A stretch of DNA of 64,000 bases. Origin: Gemmobacter lanyuensis (GTDB lineage: Bacteria > Pseudomonadota > Alphaproteobacteria > Rhodobacterales > Rhodobacteraceae). The notes below the pieces were generated by a model. It ran no database searches, was not told the origin of the DNA, and saw only the letters and a program-made list of their open reading frames with translations. Position numbers and translations under genes: made by a program. The stretch is from NCBI RefSeq assembly GCF_014652355.1, contig NZ_BMYQ01000001.1, forward strand, positions 866,180-930,179, in the 5' to 3' direction. Positions 33,378 through 46,799 of the stretch are shown piece by piece (within the stretch, counting starts at the first letter, position 1; each line of letters opens with the position of its first letter).

Positions 33378-34775
33378 TCACGCCTCTTGCCACAGACCCT
33401 CTTCGCGGACCTGCTTATAGGCTTCGTCCAGCGACAGCCGCGCCCGTGCGATCAGCACATCGATCTCTTCCGGCGTGATCACCAGCGGCGGCGAGATGAT
33501 CATGCGATCATAAACATGGCGCATGACCAGATTGTTGCGGAAGCAGCGTTCGCGCGTCCGCAGGCCCACCGTGCCGGGTTTGGCCGCGAATTTCGCCCGC
33601 TTTTCCTTGTTCGGGGTCAGTTGCAGCGCCCCCATCAGCCCCACCAGCTTGGTTTCGCCCACCATCGGGTGATCGGCCAGCGCGTGCCAGCGTTCGGCCA
33701 GATAGGGATGGGCCACGTCGCGCACGTGATCGATGACCCCGTCCTCTTCGATGATCCGCAGATTTTCCAGCGCGACGGCCGCCGCCACCGGATGGCCGGA
33801 ATAGGTATAGCCGTGGTTGAAATCGTCATCCGCGCTGCCCACGACATGGGCGATCTCGTCGCAGACAATCGACCCGCCGATCGGCTGATAGCCCGAGGAC
33901 AGCCCCTTGGCGATGGTCATGATATGCGGCTTGATCCCGAAGGTCTGGCTCCCAAACCAGTTGCCAGTGCGGCCAAAGCCGGTGATGACCTCGTCCACGA
34001 TCAGCAGAATGCCATATTTGTCGCAGATGCGCTGGATTTCCGGCCAATAGGTGCTGGGCGGCACGATCACGCCCCCCGCGCCCTGGATCGGCTCGCCGAT
34101 GAAGGCCGCAACCTTTTCGACACCCAGCTCAAGGATCTTCTCCTCCAGCTCGCGCGCGCGCATCAGGCCGAATTCTTCGGGGGTCATGTCCCCGCCCTCG
34201 GCCCACCAATGCGGCTGGCCGATATGCTCGATCCCGTCGATCTTGCCGCCGGCGGCATGGATATAGGTCATGCCCCCCAGGCTGCCGCCACCCATGGTCG
34301 ACCCGTGATAGCCGTTGCGGCGCGCGATGATCACGCGCTTCTCTGGCTGGCCCTTGATGTCCCAATAACGGCGCACAAGGCGGATATTGGTGTCATTGGC
34401 CTCCGACCCGGAGGACGCGAAGAACACATGGTTCAGATCGCCCGGCGCCAACTGGGCCAGCTTTGCCGCCAGCGCGATCGCCGGCACATGGGTCGTCATG
34501 AAGAAGGTGTTGTAATAGCTCAGCTCGCGGATCTGCCGCGCCGCCGCCTCGGCCAGCTCCTCGCGGCCATAGCCCACATTCACACACCAGAGCCCCGCCA
34601 TGCCATCGATGATGCGGTTGCCCTCGCTGTCCGTCAGCCAGACGCCCTTGGCCGCGGTGATGACGCGCGCGCCCCGCTTGGCCAGCGCCGCATCCGAGGT
34701 GAAGGGATGCATGTGATGGGCGGCGTCCAGCGCCTGCAGCTCTGCCGTGGGCAGGTGATTGGTGATCTTGTTCAT
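33378..34775 (-). CDS. Class III omega-aminotransferase, polyamine:pyruvate (SpuC) type
   Basis: This 465-residue PLP aminotransferase closely follows the N-terminal pattern of SpuC-like putrescine or omega-amino acid:pyruvate transaminases (H-H-M-H-P-F-T, M-A-G-L-W-C-V-N-V-G-Y-G-R-E-E-L). The class III signature is L-I-V-D-E-V-I-T-G-F-G-R-T-G, and the PLP lysine is in T-I-A-K-G-L-S-S-G-Y-Q-P-I-G-G. It would transfer the terminal amine of putrescine, cadaverine, beta-alanine or a similar compound to pyruvate. The gene follows a GntR regulator on the same strand, and a perfect palindrome (34872-34885) lies about 100 bases upstream of its ATG. The transporter genes follow. Exact substrate is not decidable here. 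Confidence 0.88.
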   Translation of the reverse strand: MNKITNHLPTAELQALDAAHHMHPFTSDAALAKRGARVITAAKGVWLTDSEGNRIIDGMAGLWCVNVGYGREELAEAAARQIRELSYYNTFFMTTHVPAIALAAKLAQLAPGDLNHVFFASSGSEANDTNIRLVRRYWDIKGQPEKRVIIARRNGYHGSTMGGGSLGGMTYIHAAGGKIDGIEHIGQPHWWAEGGDMTPEEFGLMRARELEEKILELGVEKVAAFIGEPIQGAGGVIVPPSTYWPEIQRICDKYGILLIVDEVITGFGRTGNWFGSQTFGIKPHIMTIAKGLSSGYQPIGGSIVCDEIAHVVGSADDDFNHGYTYSGHPVAAAVALENLRIIEEDGVIDHVRDVAHPYLAERWHALADHPMVGETKLVGLMGALQLTPNKEKRAKFAAKPGTVGLRTRERCFRNNLVMRHVYDRMIISPPLVITPEEIDVLIARARLSLDEAYKQVREEGLWQEA

Positions 34776-34871
34776 ATTGGCCTCGACACGGGGATAGGGG
34801 CAGATCGAACGCCGACAAGCCGGATTCGACGCCTTTCCCCCACTCTAGGCCCTTCTCGACCGCAGCGCAAG

Positions 34872-34885
34872 AATTTGATCAAATT
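34872..34885. promoter_or_regulatory. Palindrome AATTTGATCAAATT upstream of the aminotransferase
   Basis: This perfect 14-base palindrome lies between the GntR stop and the aminotransferase start. Its core ATTTGATCAA recurs upstream of the GntR gene (35620) and of the amidase gene (55823). Short palindromes of this sort are typical FadR/FCD-GntR operators, so the adjacent GntR protein is the likely ligand. Confidence 0.6.
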
Positions 34886-34898
34886 AAAGCGCAGCCCG

Positions 34899-35576
34899 TC
34901 AGATCGCCTCATCCGCCAGCGCCGCACGCACCTGATCCACCCCCTGGGCAATGTCTTCGCGGATCGCCGTGGCCAGCGCCGCCGCATCCCCTGCCCGCAA
35001 GGCCGCCAGGGCCTCGGCATGGCGATCCGGCAATCCCAGCGCGATATAGCGCGACAGGATCACCCGCAGCGACGGCCCGAACCGCAGCCAGACCGACCGC
35101 GCAATGTCCTCCAGCACGGTCGCCCCCGCCGCCTCGTAAAGCGCAAAGTGGAAGGCATGGTTCAGCCGCAGATAGGTAGTCACATCCGCCGCCCGGATCG
35201 CAGGCTCGATCCCGGCATCAATCTCCTCCAGCCGCGCCAGCAGCGCGGGCGTCACCTGCGGACAGGCCAGCTCCGCCAGCTTCGGCTCCACTGCCTCGCG
35301 CACATGCACAAGCTGCTCCAGCAGCTGCGGCGTCATCTTCGGCACGCTGACACGGCGGTTGTCATGCAGGACCAACGCCCCCTCGGCCGTCAGCCGTCGG
35401 ATCGCCTCGCGCACCGGGGTCATGCCCGCCTCCAGATCGCGGATCAGCCCCTGAATCGTCACCGGTTGCCCCGGCGCCAGCACGCCAAACAACACCATGT
35501 CCCGCAGCCGCAGATAGGTCAGCTCATGGGTGGGCACCTTGCGCGTTTCTGCCTGCCCCTGCCCGTTCTCGTCCAT
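34899..35576 (-). CDS. GntR family regulator, FCD (FadR) subgroup
   Basis: This 225-residue regulator has an N-terminal winged helix-turn-helix (T-Y-L-R-L-R-D-M-V-L-F-G ... T-P-V-R-E-A-I-R-R-L, about residues 18-60) and an all-helical FCD effector domain. The metal-site histidines of this domain class are seen in N-H-A-F-H-F-A-L-Y (about 145) and in D-R-H-A-E-A-L-A-A-L near the C-terminus. The start at 35576 has GGGGAGGTG upstream; the frame extends further but through a repeat. Adjacent aminotransferase and transporter genes are the probable targets, and a candidate operator sits 44 bases upstream of its own start, suggesting autoregulation. Confidence 0.9.
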   Translation of the reverse strand: MDENGQGQAETRKVPTHELTYLRLRDMVLFGVLAPGQPVTIQGLIRDLEAGMTPVREAIRRLTAEGALVLHDNRRVSVPKMTPQLLEQLVHVREAVEPKLAELACPQVTPALLARLEEIDAGIEPAIRAADVTTYLRLNHAFHFALYEAAGATVLEDIARSVWLRFGPSLRVILSRYIALGLPDRHAEALAALRAGDAAALATAIREDIAQGVDQVRAALADEAI

Positions 35577-35619
35577 GCACACCTCCCCGGCTTTCCGGCA
35601 CCATAGGCACCACGGCCGG

Positions 35620-35629
35620 ATTTGATCAA
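35620..35629. promoter_or_regulatory. ATTTGATCAA site upstream of the GntR gene
   Basis: The same core as at 34873-34882 lies 44 bases before the GntR ATG, flanked by GG and GT, so it is less symmetrical outside the core. Likely an autoregulatory site. Confidence 0.5.
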
Positions 35630-35671
35630 GTAGCCCCGCACCCGGTCCCGAACGACCCGACACCGCTGCAA

Positions 35672-35737
35672 CTTCCCGTTGTTGAAATATCCTCGGGGGA
35701 AGGCGCCAAAGGCGCCGCGGGGGCAGACAGCCCCCGC
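35672..35737 (-). repeat. Intergenic stem-loop repeat, copy 4
   Basis: Read on the minus strand it runs: stem GCGGGGG-N7-CCCCCGC, an inserted small palindrome (GGCGCC), then CCCCCGAGGATATTT and ACAACGGGAAG. It fills the gap between olsA and the GntR gene. The inner GGCGCC insert distinguishes it from the other copies. Confidence 0.75.
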
Positions 35738-35749
35738 CTTCTGCCCCGC

Positions 35750-36577
35750 TCAGCCCTGCTCCAGCACCAGGGGATGGGCGGTGCGGATCACCCGCTCGCA
35801 ATAGGCCGCCAGCTCCTTTCGGCCGGGAAATCCGTCAACCGGCACGGGGGGGTGAAAGATCACCTCGATCCGCCCCTGCCGCGGCGTCGCCAGCACCTGC
35901 ATCAGATGCCCGGCAAAGCTCATGTCTGCCCACCAGCCATAGAACCGCGGATCCCGCCCCTTGGGTGCATGATAGACCACCGTCACCGGCTGGATCTGCA
36001 GCACCCGGTCCATGCCATGGGTGAAAAACGCCTGAAACAGCGGTGTCTTGAAGGGCAGCACGTGCAGCGTATCTGTCGATGTGCCCTCCGGGAAGAACAG
36101 CAGACGATGGCCCGCACGCAGACGCTCTTCCATCATCTCCTGCTGGCGCTTGGCCTCGGTCCCCTTGCGCGCGATGAACATCGTCCCCGTCACCCGCGCC
36201 AGAACCCCGATGGCGGGCCAGCCCGCGACATCATCCTTCGACACAAAGTAAACCCGGTCCGCCGCATTCAGCGAAAAGATGTCGATCCAGCCCGCGTGAT
36301 TGGCGACAATCGCCCCCTGCCCCTGCATCGGCCGGCCCTTGCGGTGATAGCGGAACCCCATGATCGCCAGCGCGGCCCGACACACCCCCTGCGTGATCCA
36401 GGGCGTCCAGGGGCGGTTGACACCATAAAGCGGCCGCTCGATCCCCCGCAACAGCAGGAACACCAGCAGCGCCCCATAGGTCACGCATGCCAGCAGCGGC
36501 GCGCGCAGCACCACCAGCGCCCATCCCAGCGGGCCAATGCGCGGCATCTCCATCCGCTCGTGCTGCCAGTCGCTCAC
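35750..36577 (-). CDS. olsA: Lyso-ornithine lipid O-acyltransferase (PlsC family)
   Basis: This 275-residue membrane-associated acyltransferase would add the second acyl chain to lyso-ornithine lipid, or act as a PlsC making phosphatidic acid; R. capsulatus OlsA can do both. The catalytic motif is N-H-A-G-W-I-D (the family's N-H-x-x-x-x-D, about residue 90), and a later F-P-E-G-T-S-T-D motif is present. A hydrophobic segment lies at about 20-45. The start is a GTG at 36577 that overlaps the olsB stop by four bases with GGAGAGG upstream; this coupling and the pairing with olsB support the ornithine lipid role. Confidence 0.88.
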   Translation of the reverse strand: MSDWQHERMEMPRIGPLGWALVVLRAPLLACVTYGALLVFLLLRGIERPLYGVNRPWTPWITQGVCRAALAIMGFRYHRKGRPMQGQGAIVANHAGWIDIFSLNAADRVYFVSKDDVAGWPAIGVLARVTGTMFIARKGTEAKRQQEMMEERLRAGHRLLFFPEGTSTDTLHVLPFKTPLFQAFFTHGMDRVLQIQPVTVVYHAPKGRDPRFYGWWADMSFAGHLMQVLATPRQGRIEVIFHPPVPVDGFPGRKELAAYCERVIRTAHPLVLEQG

Positions 36578-37371
36578 GCGCCCTCTCCATGTTTGCGGAC
36601 ATAGTAATCGCGGTGCCGGGCCGACATCCGCGCGGTATCCATCAGCAACAGCACATCTACCGTGTTGAAGGCATGGTCGATCCAGGCGCCATCGCCCACC
36701 ATGCCCCCCAGCCGCAGATAGGCCTTGATCAGCGCGGGCGTCGCCTGCATGGCGGCGCGCCGCTCGACCGCCTCGGGCGGCAGCATGGCCATTTCGGCCC
36801 GATGCGGCGGCAGGGCCACGGGCCGTAGCGCCGCGGGCGCCAGATGGTGATGGTGCAGATAGGACAGGGGCTGCGCCAGCGTCGCCACATCCGTGCCGGG
36901 GAAGGACGCCGTGCCGAACATCAGCTCCACCTCCCGCTCCAGCACATAATCGGCCAGCCGGTTCCACATCAGCATCATCGCCGCCCCGCCGCGAAAGTCG
37001 GGATGCACGCAAGACCGCCCCAGTTCCAGCAGCCGCCGCCCGCTGGCGCGCAGCGCGGTCAGGTCATATTCCCCTTCGGAATAAAAACGTTGTCCAGCCG
37101 CCAGCCGATCCCCCGGCAGCAGCCGGTAGACCCCCACCACATCCTCCAGCGCCTCTGCATCGCGCCGCCGGTCGATCAGCAGAAGATGGTCGCAGATCGG
37201 ATCGAAGGCATCACATTCCAGCCGCGCCGCATGATCCACCAGCGCCCCGTCGCTGCCCATCTCTTCGACAAAGACGGCATAGCGCAGCCGCTGCGCCGCC
37301 CGCAGATCGCGCGCATCCGCCGCCAGACGCAGCTCGAAGGCGCCATCCTCGTCGGTCCGGCTCTCGGTCAT
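36574..37371 (-). CDS. olsB: L-ornithine N-alpha-acyltransferase
   Basis: OlsB transfers a 3-hydroxy fatty acid from acyl carrier protein to ornithine, the first step of ornithine lipid synthesis, a phosphorus-free membrane lipid. The 265-residue protein has the family's L-R-Y-A-V-F-V-E-E-M-G (about residue 30), E-C-D-A-F-D-x-x-C-D-H-L-L (about 55) and G-R-S-C-V-H-P-D-F-R (about 120) motifs of this GNAT-like family. The ATG at 37371 is preferred over the frame extension to 37449. It is coupled to olsA. Confidence 0.92.
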   Translation of the reverse strand: MTESRTDEDGAFELRLAADARDLRAAQRLRYAVFVEEMGSDGALVDHAARLECDAFDPICDHLLLIDRRRDAEALEDVVGVYRLLPGDRLAAGQRFYSEGEYDLTALRASGRRLLELGRSCVHPDFRGGAAMMLMWNRLADYVLEREVELMFGTASFPGTDVATLAQPLSYLHHHHLAPAALRPVALPPHRAEMAMLPPEAVERRAAMQATPALIKAYLRLGGMVGDGAWIDHAFNTVDVLLLMDTARMSARHRDYYVRKHGEGA

Positions 37372-37500
37372 GCCCTCATCCCTCTTGCCTGCACGCCCCC
37401 GGCCCCGCCCTGGCCCGAAAGGCCCAAGCCCACGCCCCGGCCCGCGCAAGGTAGCGCAATCTCAGGTTGCAATTCTGCCCCGCTGCCCCATAGTCGGGCC

Positions 37501-37686
37501 TCAGGTATCGAAGATCCGTGTCAGGGCAATCTGCGCCCCGTCGATGACGACCTTGCCACGATGTTCGAAGTTCACGGTGATGCGGTTGCCGATGTTGGAT
37601 TGCACCTGCCCCAGGCCCCAGTCGGGTTCCTGCGGGTGGCGGACCAGCATCCCCGGCTCCAGCAGTGCGTTCAATCCAAGGCTCAT
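37501..37686 (-). CDS. DUF3553 family small protein
   Basis: This 61-residue protein reads like one SH3-like beta barrel (E-P-G-M-L-V-R-H-P ... W-G-L-G-Q-V-Q-S-x-x-G ... V-N-F-E-H-R-G-K). That resembles the small domain found at the C-terminus of some UvrD/CarD-type nucleic acid proteins and fits DUF3553. No function is known. It has a good ribosome binding site (AAGGAAACGGG). Its start is only 35 bases from the divergent chpT start. Confidence 0.75.
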   Translation of the reverse strand: MSLGLNALLEPGMLVRHPQEPDWGLGQVQSNIGNRITVNFEHRGKVVIDGAQIALTRIFDT

Positions 37687-37721
37687 CCCGTTTCCTTCCT
37701 CATGCGGCCCCATCAGCAACC

Positions 37722-38318
37722 ATGACCGATCGACCCGACATCCTTGCCCTACTCGGCTCCCGAATCTGCCACGACCTTATCAGCCCCATCGGCGCCATCG
37801 GCAATGGGGTCGAGCTTCTGATGATGGAGGGGGCAAGCCCCGGCCCCGAAATGGCGCTGATCGCGGAAAGCGTGGCCAATGCCAATGCGCGCATCCGCTT
37901 CTTCCGCATCGGCTTTGGCGCGGCGGGTGCGGAACAGCGCATCGGCCGGACCGAGGTTCTGGCGCTGTTCGCCGATCTCATGCGCGGCGGGCGGCTCAGC
38001 CTCGACTGGTCCAGCCCCGCCGACCTTCCCCGACGCGAGGTGAAGCTCGCCTTCCTTCTGGTCATGTGCCTTGAAACCGCGATGGCCTTCGGCGGCAAGA
38101 TCAGCGTCAGCGTGGTGGACGGCCGCTGGCATGTCACCGGCCGCGCCCCCCGTCTGCGCATCGACCCCGACCTGTGGGAGGTGCTTTCGAACCCCGCCGC
38201 CCGGCATGAGGTGACGCCTGCGCAGGTCCATTTCGCCCTGATCCCGGAAGAAATGGCCCGCCTCGGACGCCAACTGGTGGTCGAGATCCGGGAAGAGGAA
38301 CTGCGCCTTTCGTTTTGA
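37722..38318 (+). CDS. chpT: Histidine phosphotransferase ChpT
   Basis: ChpT passes phosphate from the hybrid kinase CckA to CtrA and CpdR, which control flagella, gene transfer agent and cell cycle genes in alphaproteobacteria. The 198-residue protein has the phosphorylated histidine in S-R-I-C-H-D-L-I-S-P-I-G-A-I-G-N-G (about residue 15), followed by a degenerate ATPase-like domain. The ATG at 37722 has no clear ribosome binding site; an upstream in-frame start at 37665 would overlap the divergent DUF3553 gene. Single gene, with proA converging 14 bases downstream. Confidence 0.9.
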   Translation: MTDRPDILALLGSRICHDLISPIGAIGNGVELLMMEGASPGPEMALIAESVANANARIRFFRIGFGAAGAEQRIGRTEVLALFADLMRGGRLSLDWSSPADLPRREVKLAFLLVMCLETAMAFGGKISVSVVDGRWHVTGRAPRLRIDPDLWEVLSNPAARHEVTPAQVHFALIPEEMARLGRQLVVEIREEELRLSF

Positions 38319-38332
38319 AACCGGCCGGGCGC

Positions 38333-39589
38333 TCAGGCCCGGCAGGTGCCATCCCCGGTCACAAGGTATTTGAAGCTGGTCAGCTGCTCGGCCCCGACCG
38401 GCCCGCGCGCATGCATCTTGCCCGTGGCGATGCCGATCTCGGCCCCCATGCCGAACTCGCCCCCATCAGCAAACTGGGTCGAGGCATTGCGCATCAGAAT
38501 CGCCGAATCAAGCCGCTGGAAGAACCGCGCCGCAGTGGCGTCATTCTCGGTCAGGATGCTTTCCGTATGGCTCGAACCATGGCGGCGGATATGGGCGATG
38601 GCCTCATCGACCCCATCGACCAGCTTGGCCGCGATGATCATGTCCAGAAACTCGCGCCCGAAATCCTCGGGCTTGGCCGGAACGGTGCCCGGCACCCGCG
38701 CCAGCTCACCCTCGGCGCGCACTTCCACGCCCTTGGCCAGCAGATCCTCGATCAGCACCGCACCATGCCGGGCATAGAAGGCCCGATCGATCAGCAGACA
38801 TTCGGCCGAGCCGCAAATCCCGGTGCGGCGGGTCTTGGCGTTGATCACCACCCGACGCGCCTTTTCCAGATCGGCATCACCATCGGCGTAAACGTGGCAG
38901 ATGCCCTCGAGATGCGCGAAGACCGGCACGCGCGCCTCTTTCTGCACAAGGCCCACCAGCCCCTTGCCCCCGCGCGGCACGATCACGTCGATATGCTCCA
39001 CCGCCTGCAACATGGCCGACACCGCGGCGCGGTCGCGCGTCGGCACCAGCTGGATCGCGGCCTCGGGCAGCCCGGCCTGCCGCAGCCCTTCCACCATGCA
39101 GGCATGGATCGCAGCCGAGGAATGGAAGCTCTCCGATCCCCCGCGCAGAATGACGGCGTTCCCCGCCTTCAGGCACAGCGCCCCGGCATCCGCCGTCACA
39201 TTGGGACGGCTTTCATAGATCACGCCCACCACGCCAAGGGGGGTCGCCACACGCTGGATATGCAGCCCCGTGGGACGATCCCATTCCGCCAGAATCCGCC
39301 CCACCGGATCAGCCTGCGCCGCAATCGCACGCAAACCTTCGACAATCCCGCCGATCCGGCCCGCATCCAGCATCAGCCGGTCCATCATCGACGGCGACAG
39401 CCCCTTGTCGCGCCCATAGGCCAGATCCTCGGCATTGGCCGCAATGATCGCGTCCTGCCGCGCCAGCACGACCTCGGCCGCCGCCTCCAGCGCCGCGCGC
39501 TTGGCCTCCGATGGGGCAAAGGCCAGCTCCGCCGCCGCCTCGCGGGCTTTCGCCCCGATCCCGCGCATCAGCTCGCCCACATCTTCCAT
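38333..39589 (-). CDS. proA: Gamma-glutamyl phosphate reductase
   Basis: ProA reduces gamma-glutamyl phosphate to glutamate semialdehyde in proline synthesis. The 418-residue protein has the aldehyde dehydrogenase fold with the catalytic cysteine in [10 protein letters not shown] and an R-G-G-S-E stretch near residue 140. I choose the ATG at 39589 because AAGAGG lies six bases before it and M-E-D-V-G-E-L-M is the usual ProA start. The ATG at 39604, five codons earlier, is part of an intergenic repeat copy (39604-39652) that runs straight into the gene. It follows proB on the same strand, so proB and proA share a transcript unless the repeat interrupts it. Confidence 0.95.
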   Translation of the reverse strand: MEDVGELMRGIGAKAREAAAELAFAPSEAKRAALEAAAEVVLARQDAIIAANAEDLAYGRDKGLSPSMMDRLMLDAGRIGGIVEGLRAIAAQADPVGRILAEWDRPTGLHIQRVATPLGVVGVIYESRPNVTADAGALCLKAGNAVILRGGSESFHSSAAIHACMVEGLRQAGLPEAAIQLVPTRDRAAVSAMLQAVEHIDVIVPRGGKGLVGLVQKEARVPVFAHLEGICHVYADGDADLEKARRVVINAKTRRTGICGSAECLLIDRAFYARHGAVLIEDLLAKGVEVRAEGELARVPGTVPAKPEDFGREFLDMIIAAKLVDGVDEAIAHIRRHGSSHTESILTENDATAARFFQRLDSAILMRNASTQFADGGEFGMGAEIGIATGKMHARGPVGAEQLTSFKYLVTGDGTCRA

Positions 39590-39603
39590 CGTCAGCCTCT
39601 TCA

Positions 39604-39652
39604 TCTTGGCTCAAATATCCTCGGGGGGTCTGGGGGGCAGACAGCCCCCCAG
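39604..39652 (-). repeat. Intergenic stem-loop repeat, copy 5, abutting proA
   Basis: On the minus strand it reads stem CTGGGGGG-N7-CCCCCCAG, then ACCCCCCGAGGATATTT, GAGCCAAG and ATGA. The last part matches copy 3 (CCAAGATGAAAA), so the repeat supplies the ATG at 39604 just before the proA ribosome binding site. It lies between proB and proA. Confidence 0.8.
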
Positions 39653-39672
39653 CCTTCTTCCTTCCGGCCGTC

Positions 39673-43515
<3,843 letters not shown>

Positions 43516-43672
43516 TGCTGCCTCCACACGTTCCGACGGTTTCCCCGCCGTTTGCCTTCTGGTTCCGCGGGGCGGTTTGACTTGACCTCGCCGCGCGGCT
43601 GGCCCCATGTATAGCGCGACGATGCGCGGGGATGCACCCCCTTTAGCGCCCCCAACTGCAAGGCCCGCCCCG

Positions 43673-44250
<578 letters not shown>

Positions 44251-44254
<4 letters not shown>

Positions 44255-45264
44255 GCGACCGGCTGAAACCGCTGATCGGTGTCGCCGCCACCCGCCCGCT
44301 GACCCAAGCCGAGGCCGAAAGTGCCTTCGAGGCGCTGTTCGAGGGTGAGGCCACGCCCGCCCAGATGGGCGGTTTCCTGATGGCGCTGCGGACGCGGGGC
44401 GAAACCGTGGCCGAATATGCGGCTGCGGCGGGCGTGATGCGCGCGAAATGCAATGCGGTGCGCGCGCCTGCGGGGGCCATGGATATTGTCGGCACCGGGG
44501 GCGATGGCAAAGGCACGCTGAACATCTCCACCGCGACGGCCTTTGTCGTGGCGGGCGCGGGCGTCGTGGTCGCCAAACACGGGAACCGCAACCTTTCGTC
44601 CAAATCCGGCTCGGCCGACGCGCTGACGGAAATGGGCCTGAACGTGATGATCGGGGTCGAGCAGGTCGAACGCTGCCTGGCAGAAGCCGGGATCGGCTTC
44701 ATGATGGCACCGATGCACCACCCGGCCATGCGCCATGTTGGCCCGGTCCGGACGGAACTGGGCACCCGCACCATCTTCAACATCCTTGGCCCGCTGACCA
44801 ACCCGGCAGGGGCCAAGCGGCAGCTGACCGGCACCTTCAGCGATGCGCTGATCCGGCCCATGGCCGAAACGCTGCGCGTGCTGGGGTCGGAAAAGGCGTG
44901 GCTCGTGCATGGCGGCGACGGGACGGATGAAATCTCGATCGCGGCGCCCACCAAGGTGGCGGCGCTGGCGGCGGGCGAGATCACCGAATTCACCGTGACG
45001 CCCGAAGACGCAGGCCTGCCCTTCCATCCGTTCGAGGCGATCATCGGCGGCACCCCGCAGGAAAACGGCGCAGCCTTCCGCCGCCTGCTGGAAGGGGAGA
45101 CCGGCGCCTATCGGGATGCGGTGCTGCTCAATTCCGCGGCGGCGCTGGTGGTGGCGGATCGGGCAGCGAACCTTGCCGAAGGGGCCGAGATCGCGCGCCA
45201 GTCGATCGACAGCGGGGCTGCCCTTGCCAAGGTCGAGGCGCTGGTGGCGCTGACCCGGGCGTGA
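44251..45264 (+). CDS. trpD: Anthranilate phosphoribosyltransferase
   Basis: TrpD joins anthranilate and PRPP in tryptophan synthesis. The 337-residue enzyme has the PRPP site [14 protein letters not shown] (about residues 80-93) and the K-H-G-N-R motif (about 110). It is coupled to trpG by an ATGA overlap and to the downstream uracil-DNA glycosylase gene, whose ATG overlaps its TGA. Confidence 0.96.
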
Positions 45265-45917
45265 TGCTGCCCCCGCCCCCCCGCGATTGGGCCGATCTGC
45301 CCTTTTTCCGCACCGATTGGCCCGCGCTGGCCGCCCGGCTTGCTGAAACGCCGGACTGGCAGCCCGCGCAGATCTTTCGCGCGCTGGACCTGACGCCGCG
45401 CGCCAAGGTGCGGGCGGTGATCCTGGGCCAGGACCCCTATCCCACGCCGGGCCGGGCCACGGGCCTCGCCTTCAGCTTTCCGCCCGGTGAACGCCCGCAG
45501 GATTCGCTGCGCAATATCCTGACGGAACTGCGCCACGATCTGGGCGTTGAAAAAACCGACGGAGACCTGACCGGCTGGGCCGAACAGGGGGTGCTGCTGC
45601 TGAACGCGGTGCTGACCGTGCCGGTCGGGCTGTCCAACGGCCACAAGGGCTGGGGTTGGGAGCGGTTGGTGGCGCAGGTTCTGGGCGCAGTGGCCGCCGA
45701 CGGGCCGCGGGCCTTCCTGCTCTGGGGGCGACCGGCGCAAAAGCTTTGCGCGAAGCTGCCGCGCCACGCAGGCGCATTGGGCGACCATCTGTTCCTTGAA
45801 TCGCCGCATCCCTCGCCGCTTTCGGTGCATCGCGGCTTTTACGGATCGAAACCCTTTTCTAAGGTCAATGACTGGCTGGTCGCCCGTGGCGAAAGCCCGA
45901 TCGACTGGTCACACTGA
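45264..45917 (+). CDS. ung: Uracil-DNA glycosylase, family 1
   Basis: Ung removes uracil from DNA and starts base-excision repair. The 217-residue enzyme has the catalytic aspartate D57 in G-Q-D-P-Y-P, a G-V-L-L-L-N motif and H182 in H-P-S-P-L-S. The ATG at 45264 overlaps the trpD stop by one base; a GTG at 45261 is also in frame. It sits inside the tryptophan operon between trpD and trpC, with only 68 bases before trpC, so it is probably transcribed with them. Confidence 0.93.
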   Translation: MLPPPPRDWADLPFFRTDWPALAARLAETPDWQPAQIFRALDLTPRAKVRAVILGQDPYPTPGRATGLAFSFPPGERPQDSLRNILTELRHDLGVEKTDGDLTGWAEQGVLLLNAVLTVPVGLSNGHKGWGWERLVAQVLGAVAADGPRAFLLWGRPAQKLCAKLPRHAGALGDHLFLESPHPSPLSVHRGFYGSKPFSKVNDWLVARGESPIDWSH

Positions 45918-45985
45918 CCACAGGTCGGGTTTTCAAACCCGTCGCCAGACGCTACGGCAAACCGACAGACGCGCAGGAGGCAGAC

Positions 45986-46798
45986 ATGAGCACCATTCTC
46001 GACCGGATCAAGGCTTACAAGCTTGAGGATGTCGCCGCGCGAAAGGCGGCCCGGCCCCTTGCCGATCTGGAAGATGCCGCCCGCGCGGCGCCTGCCCCGC
46101 GCGGCTTTGCCAAGGCGCTGCGACAGGCCGCTGCTGCCGGCTATGGCCTGATTGCCGAGATCAAGAAGGCCAGCCCGTCCAAAGGCCTGATCCGCCCCGA
46201 TTTCGATCCGCCCGCGCTGGCCCGCGCCTATGAGGCGGGCGGCGCCACCTGCCTTTCCGTGCTGACCGACGGGCCGTCGTTCCAGGGGGCGGACGAATAT
46301 CTGGTGCAGGCACATGATGCGACGAACCTGCCCTGCCTCCGCAAGGACTTCGTCTATGACGCCTATCAGATCGTCGAGGCGCGCGCGCTCAAGGCCGATT
46401 GCATCCTGCTGATCATGGCCTCGCTTGATGACGTTCAGGCCGCCGAGCTGGAGCAGGTCGCACTGGATTTGGGCATGGATGTGCTGATCGAGGTGCATGA
46501 CCGCGCCGAGCTGGACCGTGCCGCCAAGCTGAAATCGCCGCTTCTGGGCATCAACAACCGCAATCTGCATACCTTCGACGTGACCTTGGACACGACCCGC
46601 GATCTGGCCCGCCGCGCGCCGGAGGACCGGCTGATCGTGTCGGAAAGCGGTCTTTTCACCCCCGCCGATCTGGCGGATATGGCGCAATATGGCGCGCGCT
46701 GCTTCCTCATTGGCGAAAGCCTGATGCGTCAGGCCGATGTAACGGCGGCAACGCGCGCGATCCTCGCGCAGCCGCTGACGGCGCAAGGGGGGGCGTAA
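45986..46798 (+). CDS. trpC: Indole-3-glycerol phosphate synthase
   Basis: TrpC closes the indole ring in tryptophan synthesis. The 270-residue TIM-barrel enzyme shows [12 protein letters not shown] (about residues 54-65), C-L-R-K-D-F (about 117) and G-I-N-N-R-N-L near 190. It has a good ribosome binding site (GGAGG) and its stop abuts moaC (one base apart). Confidence 0.96.
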   Translation: MSTILDRIKAYKLEDVAARKAARPLADLEDAARAAPAPRGFAKALRQAAAAGYGLIAEIKKASPSKGLIRPDFDPPALARAYEAGGATCLSVLTDGPSFQGADEYLVQAHDATNLPCLRKDFVYDAYQIVEARALKADCILLIMASLDDVQAAELEQVALDLGMDVLIEVHDRAELDRAAKLKSPLLGINNRNLHTFDVTLDTTRDLARRAPEDRLIVSESGLFTPADLADMAQYGARCFLIGESLMRQADVTAATRAILAQPLTAQGGA

Positions 46799-46799
46799 G

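Noticed and set aside
36578-37012. N-terminal extension of olsA to 37012
   Set aside because: It would overlap olsB almost entirely; the GTG at 36577 overlaps the olsB stop and has a ribosome binding site.
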